A DNA stretch of 64,000 bases from CAWARU01 sp963784575 (lineage in GTDB: Bacteria; Pseudomonadota; Gammaproteobacteria; UBA6186; Azoamicaceae). A program made the position numbers and the translations under genes. The stretch lies in the NCBI GenBank assembly GCA_963784575.1, contig CAWARU010000001.1:1860001-1924000 (forward strand). Direction: 5' to 3'. Shown piece after piece: positions 9,697-18,353 of the stretch. The notes below the pieces were generated by a model. It had not been told where the DNA came from. It made no database searches and worked only from the letters and a program-made list of their open reading frames with translations. Position 1 is the stretch's first letter; every line of letters starts with the position of its first letter.

Positions 9697-10368
9697 CTAT
9701 TTCATTCCCCATTCAGGGCTAATTATTAAAATACCTTTTTCAGTAACAACAGCGTCAAGATTAATATCCCATTCGTCGAAGGGTATGGTTTCCAGGTGTT
9801 GTGCTTCATAGCCTAACCCAAGCAAAAAAGGTTTTTTTACAATGTCTGTCTTCTGCTCGCGCATCTTTAGAAATGCAAAAGTTCGATCATAATGTCCCGC
9901 ACCCTGTCCAAGTCTATGGCCCTCGTCATCAAAGGCTAATATAGGGAGCAAAACCAAATCGAGCTCATTCGCTGAGATCGTTTTGCGAGATTGCTGATCA
10001 ATGCCCCATTTAGGTTCCATGATACCATGCTTATTAGCAATTAATTGATCCCCAGCGAAATATTCCATAAAAATAAGAGTCCCCGATGTATTTAGGGGAT
10101 CAAGCACGGGCAGATAGCAGCGCTTACCCTGCGCCAAAGCATAATCAATCAATGATCGCGTATCGACTTCATTGCGATGCGGCCAATATACGGCCACCGT
10201 TTGGCTCGAAGCAAACACCTTACTTTCTATTAAAAGGGTCTTGATATTGAGTGAGTGTTTTTGCTTATCGGCTTCAGAAATGTTGTTACGAATTTCTCGT
10301 GCAACTTTTCTTAAAATTTTTTTGGTCTGGGGGAATTGAGAATCTACACTAATATTTCTATTTGTCAT
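9697..10368 (-). CDS. fau: 5-formyltetrahydrofolate cyclo-ligase
   Basis: Also called ygfA. The enzyme converts 5-formyl-THF to 5,10-methenyl-THF with ATP. I place the start at 10368 (MTNRNISV...), giving 223 aa; the longer frame to 10488 would run through the 6S RNA. Family features are RKVAREIRNNIS at the N terminus, VAVYWPHRNEVDTRSLI, GKRCYLPV, and LVLLPILAFDDEGHRLGQGAGHYDRTF, which contains the Mg-ATP binding GxGxGxYDR-type motif. Its position directly downstream of 6S RNA and zapA is the classic gammaproteobacterial zapA-ssrS-ygfA arrangement. The link with rpiA downstream is also common. Confidence 0.92.
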   Translation of the reverse strand: MTNRNISVDSQFPQTKKILRKVAREIRNNISEADKQKHSLNIKTLLIESKVFASSQTVAVYWPHRNEVDTRSLIDYALAQGKRCYLPVLDPLNTSGTLIFMEYFAGDQLIANKHGIMEPKWGIDQQSRKTISANELDLVLLPILAFDDEGHRLGQGAGHYDRTFAFLKMREQKTDIVKKPFLLGLGYEAQHLETIPFDEWDINLDAVVTEKGILIISPEWGMK

Positions 10369-10415
10369 GAAGTCGCTATGTTTCCTTCCCTCTCTTATGG
10401 AAATGGAATAAAAGA

Positions 10416-10602
10416 GGCAAACCTCAAACCTGCCGACTGCAACAGTCCCTTGAACCCAGAGGTTCAAGTGGGAGCTAATTTGTTGCATCAGGCTTTCTAC
10501 TCAAAGATAGACTTGCGCAACAGCAACAGGGAAGTGCCCCCTATCTAAAATTATCGGCTCAAGAAGCATGGTTGCTTTAAGCGAACAAGCGAGAGGCCTG
10601 CC
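10416..10602 (-). ncRNA. ssrS: 6S RNA, RNA polymerase regulator
   Basis: About 187 nt between zapA and fau. Minus-strand segments match E. coli 6S RNA: TTGAGCCGATAATTT in the 5' half, a CTTGAACCTCTGGGTTCAAGG hairpin in the 3' half, then ACTGTTGCAGTCGGCAGG. The ends are set by the closing stem, GGCAGGCCTC (10593-10602) against GAGGTTTGCC (10416-10425), which pairs fully with G-U wobbles. A promoter about 10 bp upstream agrees with this 5' end. 6S RNA mimics an open promoter and sequesters sigma70 holoenzyme in stationary phase. Recognition rests on sequence, structure and synteny together. Confidence 0.9.
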
Positions 10603-10610
10603 ATGAAGTA

Positions 10611-10640
10611 AAGATATCATAAAACACTGGAGTTTTGCAA
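10611..10640 (-). promoter_or_regulatory. Promoter of 6S RNA
   Basis: On the minus strand TTGCAA (10635-10640) and TATCTT (10611-10616) are spaced by 18 bp. Transcription would start about 10602-10604, matching the 5' end predicted from the 6S closing stem. Confidence 0.5.
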
Positions 10641-10665
10641 GATGTAAGATGCCAATTTTACGATA

Positions 10666-10809
10666 GAGCCTGTTGAAATTCGCTAGGCTGAGACGGAAAT
10701 CATTGATTACCCGAGCACCGAAGCGCAGTTTACATAACGAAGTAAATGAGCATCGGAGCGCAGGGAATCAATGATTTCCGGCCAGCATAGTAGAATTTCA
10801 ACATGACCT
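10666..10809. repeat. Palindromic MITE-like element, copy 2
   Basis: A 144-bp imperfect palindrome, same family and same length as the copy at 58348-58491 but more diverged. The ends read GAGCCTGTTGAAATTC and GAATTTCAACATGACC, and both ends are flanked by TA. Its right end overlaps the zapA stop codon. It contains no open reading frame. Confidence 0.8.
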
Positions 10810-11119
10810 AATAATAGTCTTTTTCGAAAGGTATTAATACATCATCAATGCGATTCTGCAGCTGTTCTATTTGTTCTGAAATCGATTGTACGTAGATTTC
10901 CTTTTGCTGTCGATTGGATAGTAGTTCATGTGCAATATTCAAGGCAGCCATGATCGCAATTCTTTCGAGATTTAACACACGACCTTGTTTCCGAATTTCA
11001 AACATTTTCTGATCTAAATAAAATGCAGCTTCTTGAAGACTATCCTCTTTATCTGGAGGACAAGATACCTCATATTCTTTATTTAAGATTTTAACCGAGA
11101 CACGTTTTAATTTGGCCAT
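10808..11119 (-). CDS. zapA: Cell division protein ZapA
   Basis: ZapA binds FtsZ and cross-links protofilaments at the division ring. The 103-aa length, the N-terminal beta segment (KRVSVKILNKEYEVSCPPDKEDSLQEAA) and the following long helix with LNLERIAIMAALNIAHELL are typical for the family, as is the C-terminal coiled coil (SEQIEQLQNRIDDVL). It sits upstream of 6S RNA and fau, as in other gammaproteobacteria, and is divergent from pepP. The UPF0149 gene (ygfB), often found between zapA and pepP, is absent. The stop codon is TAG, overlapping a MITE end. Confidence 0.92.
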   Translation of the reverse strand: MAKLKRVSVKILNKEYEVSCPPDKEDSLQEAAFYLDQKMFEIRKQGRVLNLERIAIMAALNIAHELLSNRQQKEIYVQSISEQIEQLQNRIDDVLIPFEKDYY

Positions 11120-11333
11120 AATAGAGAATCCTTAAGTTTCAGGCCCTACTTTATTATTGCACGCTTGCTGAGTAAAATATAGAGTGACTTTAAAGCGGGG
11201 TCAATGAATAATAATAGTATAGCTCAAGCTTTTAGTTCGCTATTTTACTAAATTGCAACTATATTGCCAACATCTGCCACTATTGGTCTATGTCTGCTGA
11301 CATTGTGAGAATACTGAGGGAGAATATTGAAAA

Positions 11334-12665
11334 ATGAGTGTATCGGCATTAGAAATGACAAGAATTTGTCACTCCAGAAGATTAAGATTGTTTAAACGGA
11401 TGACAGCGAATAGCATCGCAGTGCTGCCAGGTGCATTACTGCAACATCGCAATGCTGATGCGGAATATCCCTTTCGTCAAAACAGCAATTTTTATTATTT
11501 AACAGGATTTTGTGAACCAGAAGCTGTGTTGGTGCTTTTAAAAAGTGATTCCAATACTGAAGAGTATATTCTGTTTTGTCGCGGCAACAATCCGGAGGAA
11601 GAAATTTGGACGGGACCCAGAACTTCTATTGCAGATGCCATTAAACACTATGGGGCGGACAAAGCCTTCGAAATTGCAAAACTGGATGAAATTCTGCCCA
11701 GTTTACTGAAAGATCGAGATAAAATATATTATTCCTTGGGCCGATGCCAAACTTTTGATAATCGCATGATAGCCTGGGTAAATAGTATCAGAGGAAAAGC
11801 CAAGTCTGGAGCTCATACGCCAGATACCTGGAGTGATTTTAATGCAATGATTGAATCGCTACGGGTTAGGAAGGATTCTCATGAAATATCTTTGATGCGC
11901 GAAGCAGCAAAAATTTCATGTCAGGCACATAAGCATTTGATGAAAATTTGTCGACCAGGAAAGTTTGAGTATGAATTAGAAGGCGAATTCGTTTCAGAAT
12001 GCTATAAACAAAACGCTCGCTTCATGGCTTACACACCCATAGTAGCTGGCGGAAAAAATGCCTGCATACTGCACTATATCAAAAATGATGAAAAATTGAA
12101 TTCCAAGGAACTTCTCTTGGTAGATGCGGGTTGCGAATTTCAATATTACGCCTCAGATATCACCAGAACTTTTCCAATCAATGGACGATTTACACAAGAT
12201 CAACGAGCAATTTATGAATTGGTTTTAGCGGCACAAACTGCAGCCATCGCTGAAGTTCGACCAGGAACCAAATGGCATCGCTTGCAAGAAATCATCGTAG
12301 AAATTCTGGTACGCGGCATGATAAAACTGGGAATCTTAAAAGGGGATTTCCATAACCTTATTCAAGAGAAAGCTTATCGCAAATACTACATGCATAGCAG
12401 TGGACATTGGCTTGGTTTGGACGTCCATGATGCAGGTGAGTATAAAATAGATAATGAATGGCGTCCGTTGGAAGAAGGCATGGTTTTAACTGTTGAACCG
12501 GGACTATATTTTACACCGAATGACAGTCTAGATAAACGCTGGTGGGGAATTGGCGTTAGAATAGAAGATGATGTTTTAGTGACCGGATCGGGATGTGAGG
12601 TATTGACGGAAGGGGTTCCAAAGACAGTGGCGGAAATAGAAGAATTGATGCTGAAAGTTACCTAA
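11334..12665 (+). CDS. pepP: Xaa-Pro aminopeptidase P
   Basis: A cytosolic metallopeptidase that removes N-terminal residues preceding proline. The 443 aa match the family length. The N-terminal domain shows SIAVLPGALLQHRNADAEYPFRQNSNFYYLTGF, as in E. coli PepP. The C-terminal pita-bread domain carries the dimetal ligands: Asp in LVDAGCEF, Asp in SDITRTFP, His in HSSGHWLGLDVHD, Glu in TVEPGLYF and Glu in VRIEDDV. A GGGAG SD lies upstream of the ATG. It is the first gene of a run (pepP-ubiH-ubiI-gcvTHP) whose spacing suggests co-transcription. The 11120-11333 gap is the divergent promoter region with zapA; I could not assign boxes with confidence. Confidence 0.95.
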   Translation: MSVSALEMTRICHSRRLRLFKRMTANSIAVLPGALLQHRNADAEYPFRQNSNFYYLTGFCEPEAVLVLLKSDSNTEEYILFCRGNNPEEEIWTGPRTSIADAIKHYGADKAFEIAKLDEILPSLLKDRDKIYYSLGRCQTFDNRMIAWVNSIRGKAKSGAHTPDTWSDFNAMIESLRVRKDSHEISLMREAAKISCQAHKHLMKICRPGKFEYELEGEFVSECYKQNARFMAYTPIVAGGKNACILHYIKNDEKLNSKELLLVDAGCEFQYYASDITRTFPINGRFTQDQRAIYELVLAAQTAAIAEVRPGTKWHRLQEIIVEILVRGMIKLGILKGDFHNLIQEKAYRKYYMHSSGHWLGLDVHDAGEYKIDNEWRPLEEGMVLTVEPGLYFTPNDSLDKRWWGIGVRIEDDVLVTGSGCEVLTEGVPKTVAEIEELMLKVT

Positions 12666-12721
12666 AAAGTACCAGAAAGGTTACCTGGTATGATTACGAA
12701 ACACAGATATGAAATACAGAC

Positions 12722-13981
12722 ATGAAATACGAACAATATGATATAACAATCATTGGCAGTGGGCTGGTCGGAGCAAGTTTAGCTTGTGCCCTATCACATG
12801 AGGATTTCAAATTAAACTTCAAGATTGCACTGATAGATAAACAAGCCGTTAATTCTACAAATAATGAAATAAATGACAATGATGCGCGAGCGCTTGCCTT
12901 ATCATCACCTTCTATTTCCTGTTTAACTTCCATAGGAATCTGGCCACTTAAAACAGCCGTGGGATCACTTAAAATAGAACCTATCAAATCGGTGCATGTA
13001 TCTTCAAAAGGACATTTTGGAGTTTCGCATCTTCAAGCAAAGTCTAAAGGTTTATCAGAATTGGGATTCGTAGTAAATGCCGACGTTTTGACTCGAGCTT
13101 TGGCGGAAAAAGCGGCGAAGCTTCCAAATGTGACGCTCTATAGGCCGAGAGAGATTGTAGAATTAAATAAATCTACTCCATCTGAAGGTGAGCACTGGAC
13201 AGTGACACTTAATAATAATGAAAAAATCAACACAAATCTGATTGTGGCGGCAGATGGTGCTTTTTCATTTCTGCGCAGTCATCAGGGAATTCCTGCTGTA
13301 ATCCATGACCACAACCACGACGCGATTATCAGTAATGTTTCAAGTTCAAAATCCCATGAAGGCGTGGCATACGAACGTTTTTTAGAGCAAGGTTCAATTG
13401 CTATGCTGCCTTGCGGGGATCATAGAGCAAAGTGTGTTTGGGTGGTACCCAATTCTGAATCTGAAAAAATATTGAACTTATCTGAACTGGAATATTTGTC
13501 CAGACTGAAATCAAATTTTGGGTCTCGTCTAGGATCTCTTCTATCCTCTTCCACCCGTATCAAATTTCCATTAAAGAGCATTGTAGCCGAGAATCTTTAT
13601 GGAAGAGGATTTGTATTGATTGGAAATGCGGCTAATACCCTGCATCCAATTGCTGCACAAGGGTTTAACCTTGGACTTCGTGATGCTGCCACACTCGCAG
13701 AAGTATTGGCATATCATAAAAACCTTAACGCAAGTCGTCTATTTGATTTAGGCGCGATCGCTGCTTTACAGGATTATGCTGAAAGACGTCGTACAGACCA
13801 CTCGATCACTCGGCAATTCACAAGGTCACTGGCTGATGCAACTCTACCCCTCTCCTCTGGAATCCTGGCGTCTGAATTTATCCCAGGTTTAAAGAACAAA
13901 CTGTTCGATTTAGGTCTTGGGAAGCAAAATAATTTACCGAAGTTGTGTCGCAATAGGGAAAAATATGAAGTTAATAAATAA
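12722..13981 (+). CDS. ubiH: 2-octaprenyl-6-methoxyphenol hydroxylase (UbiH)
   Basis: A FAD-dependent aromatic hydroxylase of ubiquinone biosynthesis. The N-terminal dinucleotide motif is IIGSGLVGASLACAL. The middle has the AADGAFSFLR segment typical of the family. The C-terminal FAD-ribityl motif reads LIGNAANTLHPIAAQGFNLGLRD; having Asn rather than Asp in GNAA is the UbiH signature compared with UbiI/UbiF. Its length of 419 aa is slightly longer than E. coli UbiH (392). It overlaps ubiI by 17 bp, indicating coupling. Confidence 0.9.
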   Translation: MKYEQYDITIIGSGLVGASLACALSHEDFKLNFKIALIDKQAVNSTNNEINDNDARALALSSPSISCLTSIGIWPLKTAVGSLKIEPIKSVHVSSKGHFGVSHLQAKSKGLSELGFVVNADVLTRALAEKAAKLPNVTLYRPREIVELNKSTPSEGEHWTVTLNNNEKINTNLIVAADGAFSFLRSHQGIPAVIHDHNHDAIISNVSSSKSHEGVAYERFLEQGSIAMLPCGDHRAKCVWVVPNSESEKILNLSELEYLSRLKSNFGSRLGSLLSSSTRIKFPLKSIVAENLYGRGFVLIGNAANTLHPIAAQGFNLGLRDAATLAEVLAYHKNLNASRLFDLGAIAALQDYAERRRTDHSITRQFTRSLADATLPLSSGILASEFIPGLKNKLFDLGLGKQNNLPKLCRNREKYEVNK

Positions 13982-15236
13982 AGGTTCAAATTCTCTTTAT
14001 AGAGAAGGCGATAGGAAAAATAGATTCGATGTCATTATTCTGGGAGCAGGCTTGAATGGCTTATGCATGGCACTTCTTTGCGCAAGCCATAAATTATCAG
14101 TTGCTATCATAGACGCACAACAACCAAAACTTGATTGGGAAACCACAAAATATGATATCCGTGTCAGCGCGATCACCCGGGCATCTGAAAATTTATTTCG
14201 GAAACTTGAGGTTTGGGACGAGATACAATCACATCGCATCAGTCCTTATCAAAGAATGGAAGTGTGGGATGGTGTTGGTTTCGGAAATATTTCTTTTGAT
14301 GCCACAGATATTTTAGAGCCAAATCTAGGGTATATCATTGAAAATCGCGTGATGCACAAAGCGCTTTGGGAGAAAGCCAAGCAAAATGACTCTATCCAGT
14401 TTTTTGTGCCATCACGAGCTTCGATCTTGCACCATGAACCTCATGAGATCGTTTTAGGTATCAATAGAGAATTGTTAGCTTTCGATTCGCAAGCTGGAGA
14501 ATCACAAACAGGACAAACGCTTCGTGCCTCCTTGATAATCGGCGCGGATGGTGCCCGTTCCTGGCTTCGAGAAACTTTGCAGATTAAAACAAAAACGCGG
14601 GATTATGGCCACACCGCCATTGTAGCGACTGTCACCACAGAACTTTCCCATGAAAATACTGCCTGGCAGCGTTTTTTACCAGAAGGGCCGCTTGCTTTTT
14701 TGCCGCTGCAACATCCCAACACATGCTCTATTGTTTGGTCGATGAGTCCAGAGCAAGCAAAAGTTACGACACAACTAGATCCCAAAACTTTTTGCCAAGA
14801 ACTTTCACTGGCTTTTGATTATCGCTTAGGTTCTGTGCTCTCCGTTGAAGAACGCCAAAGTTTTCCATTAAAGATGTTGCTTGCTGAACACAGTATTGAA
14901 AATCGAATTGCTTTGATTGGTGATGCCTACCACACCATTCATCCGCTGGCAGGACAAGGGCTCAATTTGGGGTTGCTAGATGCGGATTGCCTCTGTTCGG
15001 TGTTAAGTGACGCGCATAGCAAAGGTCAAGATATTGGGCAACACTCTGTGTTACGTCGTTACGAAAGACGCCGCAAAGGACATACCTTAATGATGATTGG
15101 CTTAATGGAGTTTTTTAAAAGACTCTTTGGGACAGATAAAACCAGTATCATTGCTTTGCGTGGTTTGGGTGTGAATCTTGTTGACCAATCCTCTTGGTTC
15201 AAAAAGAAAATTATTAAACAAGCTATGGGATGTTGA
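13965..15236 (+). CDS. ubiI: Ubiquinone biosynthesis hydroxylase, UbiI/UbiF type
   Basis: A second FAD monooxygenase of the same family, acting at another ring position in ubiquinone synthesis. I choose ATG 13965 (MKLINKGS...), inside the ubiH 3' end and preceded by AGGGA; a longer frame from 13917 has no support. Motifs are VIILGAGLNGLCMALL (FAD binding), IGADGARSWLR, and LIGDAYHTIHPLAGQGLNLGLLD with the GD form typical of UbiI, UbiF and UbiM. The order ubiH-ubiI before gcvT is conserved in gammaproteobacteria, which favours UbiI. The regiospecificity (C5 versus C6) cannot be read from sequence. Confidence 0.85.
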   Translation: MKLINKGSNSLYREGDRKNRFDVIILGAGLNGLCMALLCASHKLSVAIIDAQQPKLDWETTKYDIRVSAITRASENLFRKLEVWDEIQSHRISPYQRMEVWDGVGFGNISFDATDILEPNLGYIIENRVMHKALWEKAKQNDSIQFFVPSRASILHHEPHEIVLGINRELLAFDSQAGESQTGQTLRASLIIGADGARSWLRETLQIKTKTRDYGHTAIVATVTTELSHENTAWQRFLPEGPLAFLPLQHPNTCSIVWSMSPEQAKVTTQLDPKTFCQELSLAFDYRLGSVLSVEERQSFPLKMLLAEHSIENRIALIGDAYHTIHPLAGQGLNLGLLDADCLCSVLSDAHSKGQDIGQHSVLRRYERRRKGHTLMMIGLMEFFKRLFGTDKTSIIALRGLGVNLVDQSSWFKKKIIKQAMGC

Positions 15237-15268
15237 AAAATTTGAAACTCGAATGCTAGAATAATGGG

Positions 15269-16504
15269 ATGCAAAATACTCTGATGTCTAAACAAACTGC
15301 TCTTAATGATGTACATCGAAGCCTGGGTGCTTTAATGGTTGACTTTGCAGGTTGGGACATGCCTCTACATTATGGCTCACAGATAGAGGAACATCATTTC
15401 GTCAGGAATGATGCCGGGATGTTTGATGTATCTCATATGGGGGTAGTCGATATACAGGGTGAATCAGCCCAAGCATTTTTGAAATATCTACTCGCCAATA
15501 ATATAGATAAGCTAAAAGAACCCGGGAAAGCACTTTACAGCTGTTTATTGAATCATGAAGGCGGTGTTTTAGATGATTTGATTGTGTACTATCTCTCTCC
15601 TACGCACTATCGTTTGGTTATTAATGCTGCAACCGCAGAAAAAGATCTCAACTGGATACGCTCTCTGCTCAAAAAAGAGTCACACTTTCATCAAGATACT
15701 ATGAATTCTATTAATTCTGTGGCTTCTGTGACCATTACTCCTCGTCAACATATGTCAGTGGTCGCAGTCCAAGGACCAAAAGCACTAGAAAAAACTATTT
15801 CTGCTTTGCCACAATTCCAATCTCAAATTAACCAGTTAAAACCATTTCATTTTTTTATCACCGATAAAAATGGCGCAAGTATTTCTGGAACCAATATCAA
15901 AATTTCTGGTACCCATATCAAAGACACAGCCAAAGACACTGCCAAAGTTACTGTCAAAGATGCCTGGCTAATCGCGAAAACTGGCTACACCGGTGAAGAT
16001 GGTTTGGAAATCATACTGCCTGAAAAAGACGTTAAGGAATTATGGTCGACATTGCTTCGCGCAGGCATTCATCCGATCGGTTTGGGAGCCAGAGATACTC
16101 TACGCCTTGAAGCCGGTTTAAATTTATATGGGCAGGATATGGATGAAACAGTGAGCCCACTCGAATCCAATCTCAGCTGGACAGTTGCCTTTGAACCTGA
16201 ATCTCGCGATTTTGTAGGCCGCAAGGCTCTTTTAATGCAGAAACAGCGTGGATTGGGTCAAAAATTAGTAGGTTTAATTCTATTAGAAAAAGGCGTCTTG
16301 AGACACGATCAGCAGATATTCAAAAACGGAGATGCCGAACCCATTGGAAAAGTAACCAGCGGCAGTTTTTCGCCCACTTTAAAAAAATCTATTGCCCTGG
16401 CACGAATTCAAATTGATATCGAAAATGAATGCTTAGTTCAAATCCGTGATAAACTTCTTAAAGCACAAATTGTTCAACCACCCTTTGTTAGGAGACCTCG
16501 TTGA
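15269..16504 (+). CDS. gcvT: Glycine cleavage system T protein (aminomethyltransferase)
   Basis: GcvT transfers the methylene group from aminomethyl-lipoyl GcvH to tetrahydrofolate. Family strings are LGALMVDFAGWDMPLHYGSQIEEHH, GMFDVSHMG, ALYSCLLNHEGGVLDDLIVY, TGYTGEDGLEI and GLGARDTLRLEAGLNLYGQDMD. ATG 15269 and ATG 15284 (MSKQTALND) are both possible; the second fits the family start better. The 411 aa are about 40 more than usual because of an insertion near residues 202-230 (SGTNIKISGTHIKDTAKDTAK), a short internally repeated segment. Its stop TGA overlaps the gcvH ATG by one base. Confidence 0.94.
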   Translation: MQNTLMSKQTALNDVHRSLGALMVDFAGWDMPLHYGSQIEEHHFVRNDAGMFDVSHMGVVDIQGESAQAFLKYLLANNIDKLKEPGKALYSCLLNHEGGVLDDLIVYYLSPTHYRLVINAATAEKDLNWIRSLLKKESHFHQDTMNSINSVASVTITPRQHMSVVAVQGPKALEKTISALPQFQSQINQLKPFHFFITDKNGASISGTNIKISGTHIKDTAKDTAKVTVKDAWLIAKTGYTGEDGLEIILPEKDVKELWSTLLRAGIHPIGLGARDTLRLEAGLNLYGQDMDETVSPLESNLSWTVAFEPESRDFVGRKALLMQKQRGLGQKLVGLILLEKGVLRHDQQIFKNGDAEPIGKVTSGSFSPTLKKSIALARIQIDIENECLVQIRDKLLKAQIVQPPFVRRPR

Positions 16505-16908
16505 TGCGCGATGTAATCAGTATCCCAAAAGAATTGCAGTATACCCAAACACATGAGTGGATACGCATGGAGGACGATGGCACTATCGTAGTCGGAATTA
16601 CTGAACATGCTCAGGCACAATTAGGAGAGCTTGTTTTTGTGGATCTCCCGGATATTGGCATTAGGGTGCATGCTTCCGATGAAATCTGTGTTGTCGAATC
16701 CGTCAAAGCCGCCTCTGATGTTTACAGCCCTATATCTGGGAAAATTATTGCTATTAATGAAGATTTGGAAGAATCCCCCAGTCTCGTAAATTCAGATCCC
16801 TATGGAGATGGCTGGTTATTTAAATTAGAGCCGCAGGATCCCGAAGAATTTACAGAACTCATGGACGCAGATGCTTATGCTGAATTTTTGGAAGAAGACG
16901 AGGAATAA
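16504..16908 (+). CDS. gcvH: Glycine cleavage system H protein
   Basis: The lipoyl carrier of the glycine cleavage complex. The 134 aa contain the lipoylation motif VESVKAASDVYSP with the modified lysine in VKAA, preceded by THEWIRMEDDGTIVVGITEHAQ and LGELVFVDLPDIG. The C terminus has the usual DPYGDGWLFKLEP. ATG 16504 overlaps the gcvT stop (TGATG), so translation is coupled. Confidence 0.96.
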   Translation: MRDVISIPKELQYTQTHEWIRMEDDGTIVVGITEHAQAQLGELVFVDLPDIGIRVHASDEICVVESVKAASDVYSPISGKIIAINEDLEESPSLVNSDPYGDGWLFKLEPQDPEEFTELMDADAYAEFLEEDEE

Positions 16909-16919
16909 TTCATTACTCT

Positions 16920-18353
16920 ATGCCGTTTATACCACACACCAAAGAAGATATCGCTGCAATGCTGGATTCTATTGGAGTAGACTCCATAGAAAAGCTTTTT
17001 GAAGAAATCCCAAAAGCCTTGCGTATTAAAGAACTGAGAGACGTCCCAGAAGGCATGAATGAAATGGCTTTAGGGCGCTTGATGCAAAAACGCGCCGACG
17101 AAGACAGCTATCCTTTGAATTTCATTGGTGCTGGGGCCTATGAACATCATATTCCTGCCGCTGTTTGGGATATCGCAAGCCGCGGAGAATGGCTCACATG
17201 TTATACCCCGTATCAAGCAGAAGCAGCGCAAGGCACCCTGCAATTGCTCTATGAATACCAAAGCATGATGACAGAGCTCCTGCATCTCGATGTTTCGAAT
17301 GCCTCTCTTTATGATGGCGCTTCAGCATTAGCAGAAGGAATCTTGATGGCAGCTCGCTGCAGCCCTTCGAAATCAAAGCACGACCCAAAATCGAAAAATG
17401 ATTCAAAAATAAGAATCTTGCTCCCCAAAACGGTGCACCCTTATTATCGCCAAGTTGTAAAATCCATCGTTATTTCAGAACACTTTGAAATCATTGAACT
17501 GCCTTTTCTTCCCGCACAAGGCATCACGGGACATCAACAGCACTTGCGCCAATTTGAGGACGGCAGTATCACTGCACTCGTTTTGCAACAACCCAATTTC
17601 TTTGGCGTATTGGAAGAAGTCGATGAATTATGCAATTGGGCGAAATCACAAAATATTATGGTGATTGCCGTGGTAAATCCCACTGCTTGCGCCTTGTTAA
17701 AACCCCCAGGTCTTTGGGGGTTTCATGGTGTTGATATCGCTTGCGGCGAAGGACAACCGCTTGGCATTCCCTTAGCTTCAGGCGGTCCTTACTTTGGCTT
17801 CTTAGCGTGCAAGAAAGACTTCATTCGACAATTGCCTGGACGTTTGATAGGCCGCACCAAAGACAGTGAAGGCAAAACTGGTTTTACTTTGACATTGCAG
17901 GCACGTGAGCAACACATCAGACGAGCCAAAGCAACCTCAAATATTTGTACTAATCAGGGCTTATTGGTGACAGCAGCCACCATCTATATGAGCTTGCTCG
18001 GACCTCTAGGCTTGAAGCAGGTTGCCTTAAAATGTCATGAAAATACCAGTCTTCTCGCCAAACTGATTTCTGAAAATATATCCGAAAATATAAAATGTGG
18101 TTTCGATCGTTTATTTAAAGACCAGGCATTTTTTCATGAAATTGTTTTAAAATTACCGGTCCCTGCAGATCGTGTTATTAAAAAGCTTGCAAAACTTGGT
18201 ATTGAAGCTGGATTTGATTTGCAAAATCATTATCCAGAATTGGGCCATGCTTTGCTCGTTTGTGCCACAGAAACCAAAACAGAGGAAGATCTTAAAGCTT
18301 TTGTCACAGCTTTGAAAACGGTCATATTGAGTGAGGAAGCATCTGTATGTTGA
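16920..18353 (+). CDS. gcvPA: Glycine dehydrogenase (decarboxylating) subunit 1
   Basis: The N-terminal half of the split P protein. Together with gcvPB it forms the PLP-dependent glycine decarboxylase. Family segments are PFIPHTKEDIAAMLDSIG, FIGAGAYEHHIPAAV, YTPYQAEAAQGTLQLLYEYQ, SLYDGASALAEG and GEGQPLGIPLASGGPYFGF. The 477 aa are slightly longer than usual, with a small Lys/Ser-rich insert near residue 155 (SPSKSKHDPKSKNDSK). It overlaps gcvPB by 7 bp. The two-subunit arrangement is the form found in many bacteria other than E. coli. Confidence 0.95.
   Translation: MPFIPHTKEDIAAMLDSIGVDSIEKLFEEIPKALRIKELRDVPEGMNEMALGRLMQKRADEDSYPLNFIGAGAYEHHIPAAVWDIASRGEWLTCYTPYQAEAAQGTLQLLYEYQSMMTELLHLDVSNASLYDGASALAEGILMAARCSPSKSKHDPKSKNDSKIRILLPKTVHPYYRQVVKSIVISEHFEIIELPFLPAQGITGHQQHLRQFEDGSITALVLQQPNFFGVLEEVDELCNWAKSQNIMVIAVVNPTACALLKPPGLWGFHGVDIACGEGQPLGIPLASGGPYFGFLACKKDFIRQLPGRLIGRTKDSEGKTGFTLTLQAREQHIRRAKATSNICTNQGLLVTAATIYMSLLGPLGLKQVALKCHENTSLLAKLISENISENIKCGFDRLFKDQAFFHEIVLKLPVPADRVIKKLAKLGIEAGFDLQNHYPELGHALLVCATETKTEEDLKAFVTALKTVILSEEASVC

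Noticed and set aside
10369..10488. N-terminal extension of fau up to 10488
   Set aside because: The extension is the 3' half of 6S RNA read as protein and has no family similarity.
11194..11333. Remnant of ygfB (UPF0149) between zapA and pepP
   Set aside because: A tiny frame at 11204-11251 (MNNNSIAQAF...) stops after 15 codons and shows no convincing similarity to YgfB.
15237..15268. Glycine riboswitch before gcvT
   Set aside because: Only 32 bp separate ubiI and gcvT, far too short for the aptamers.
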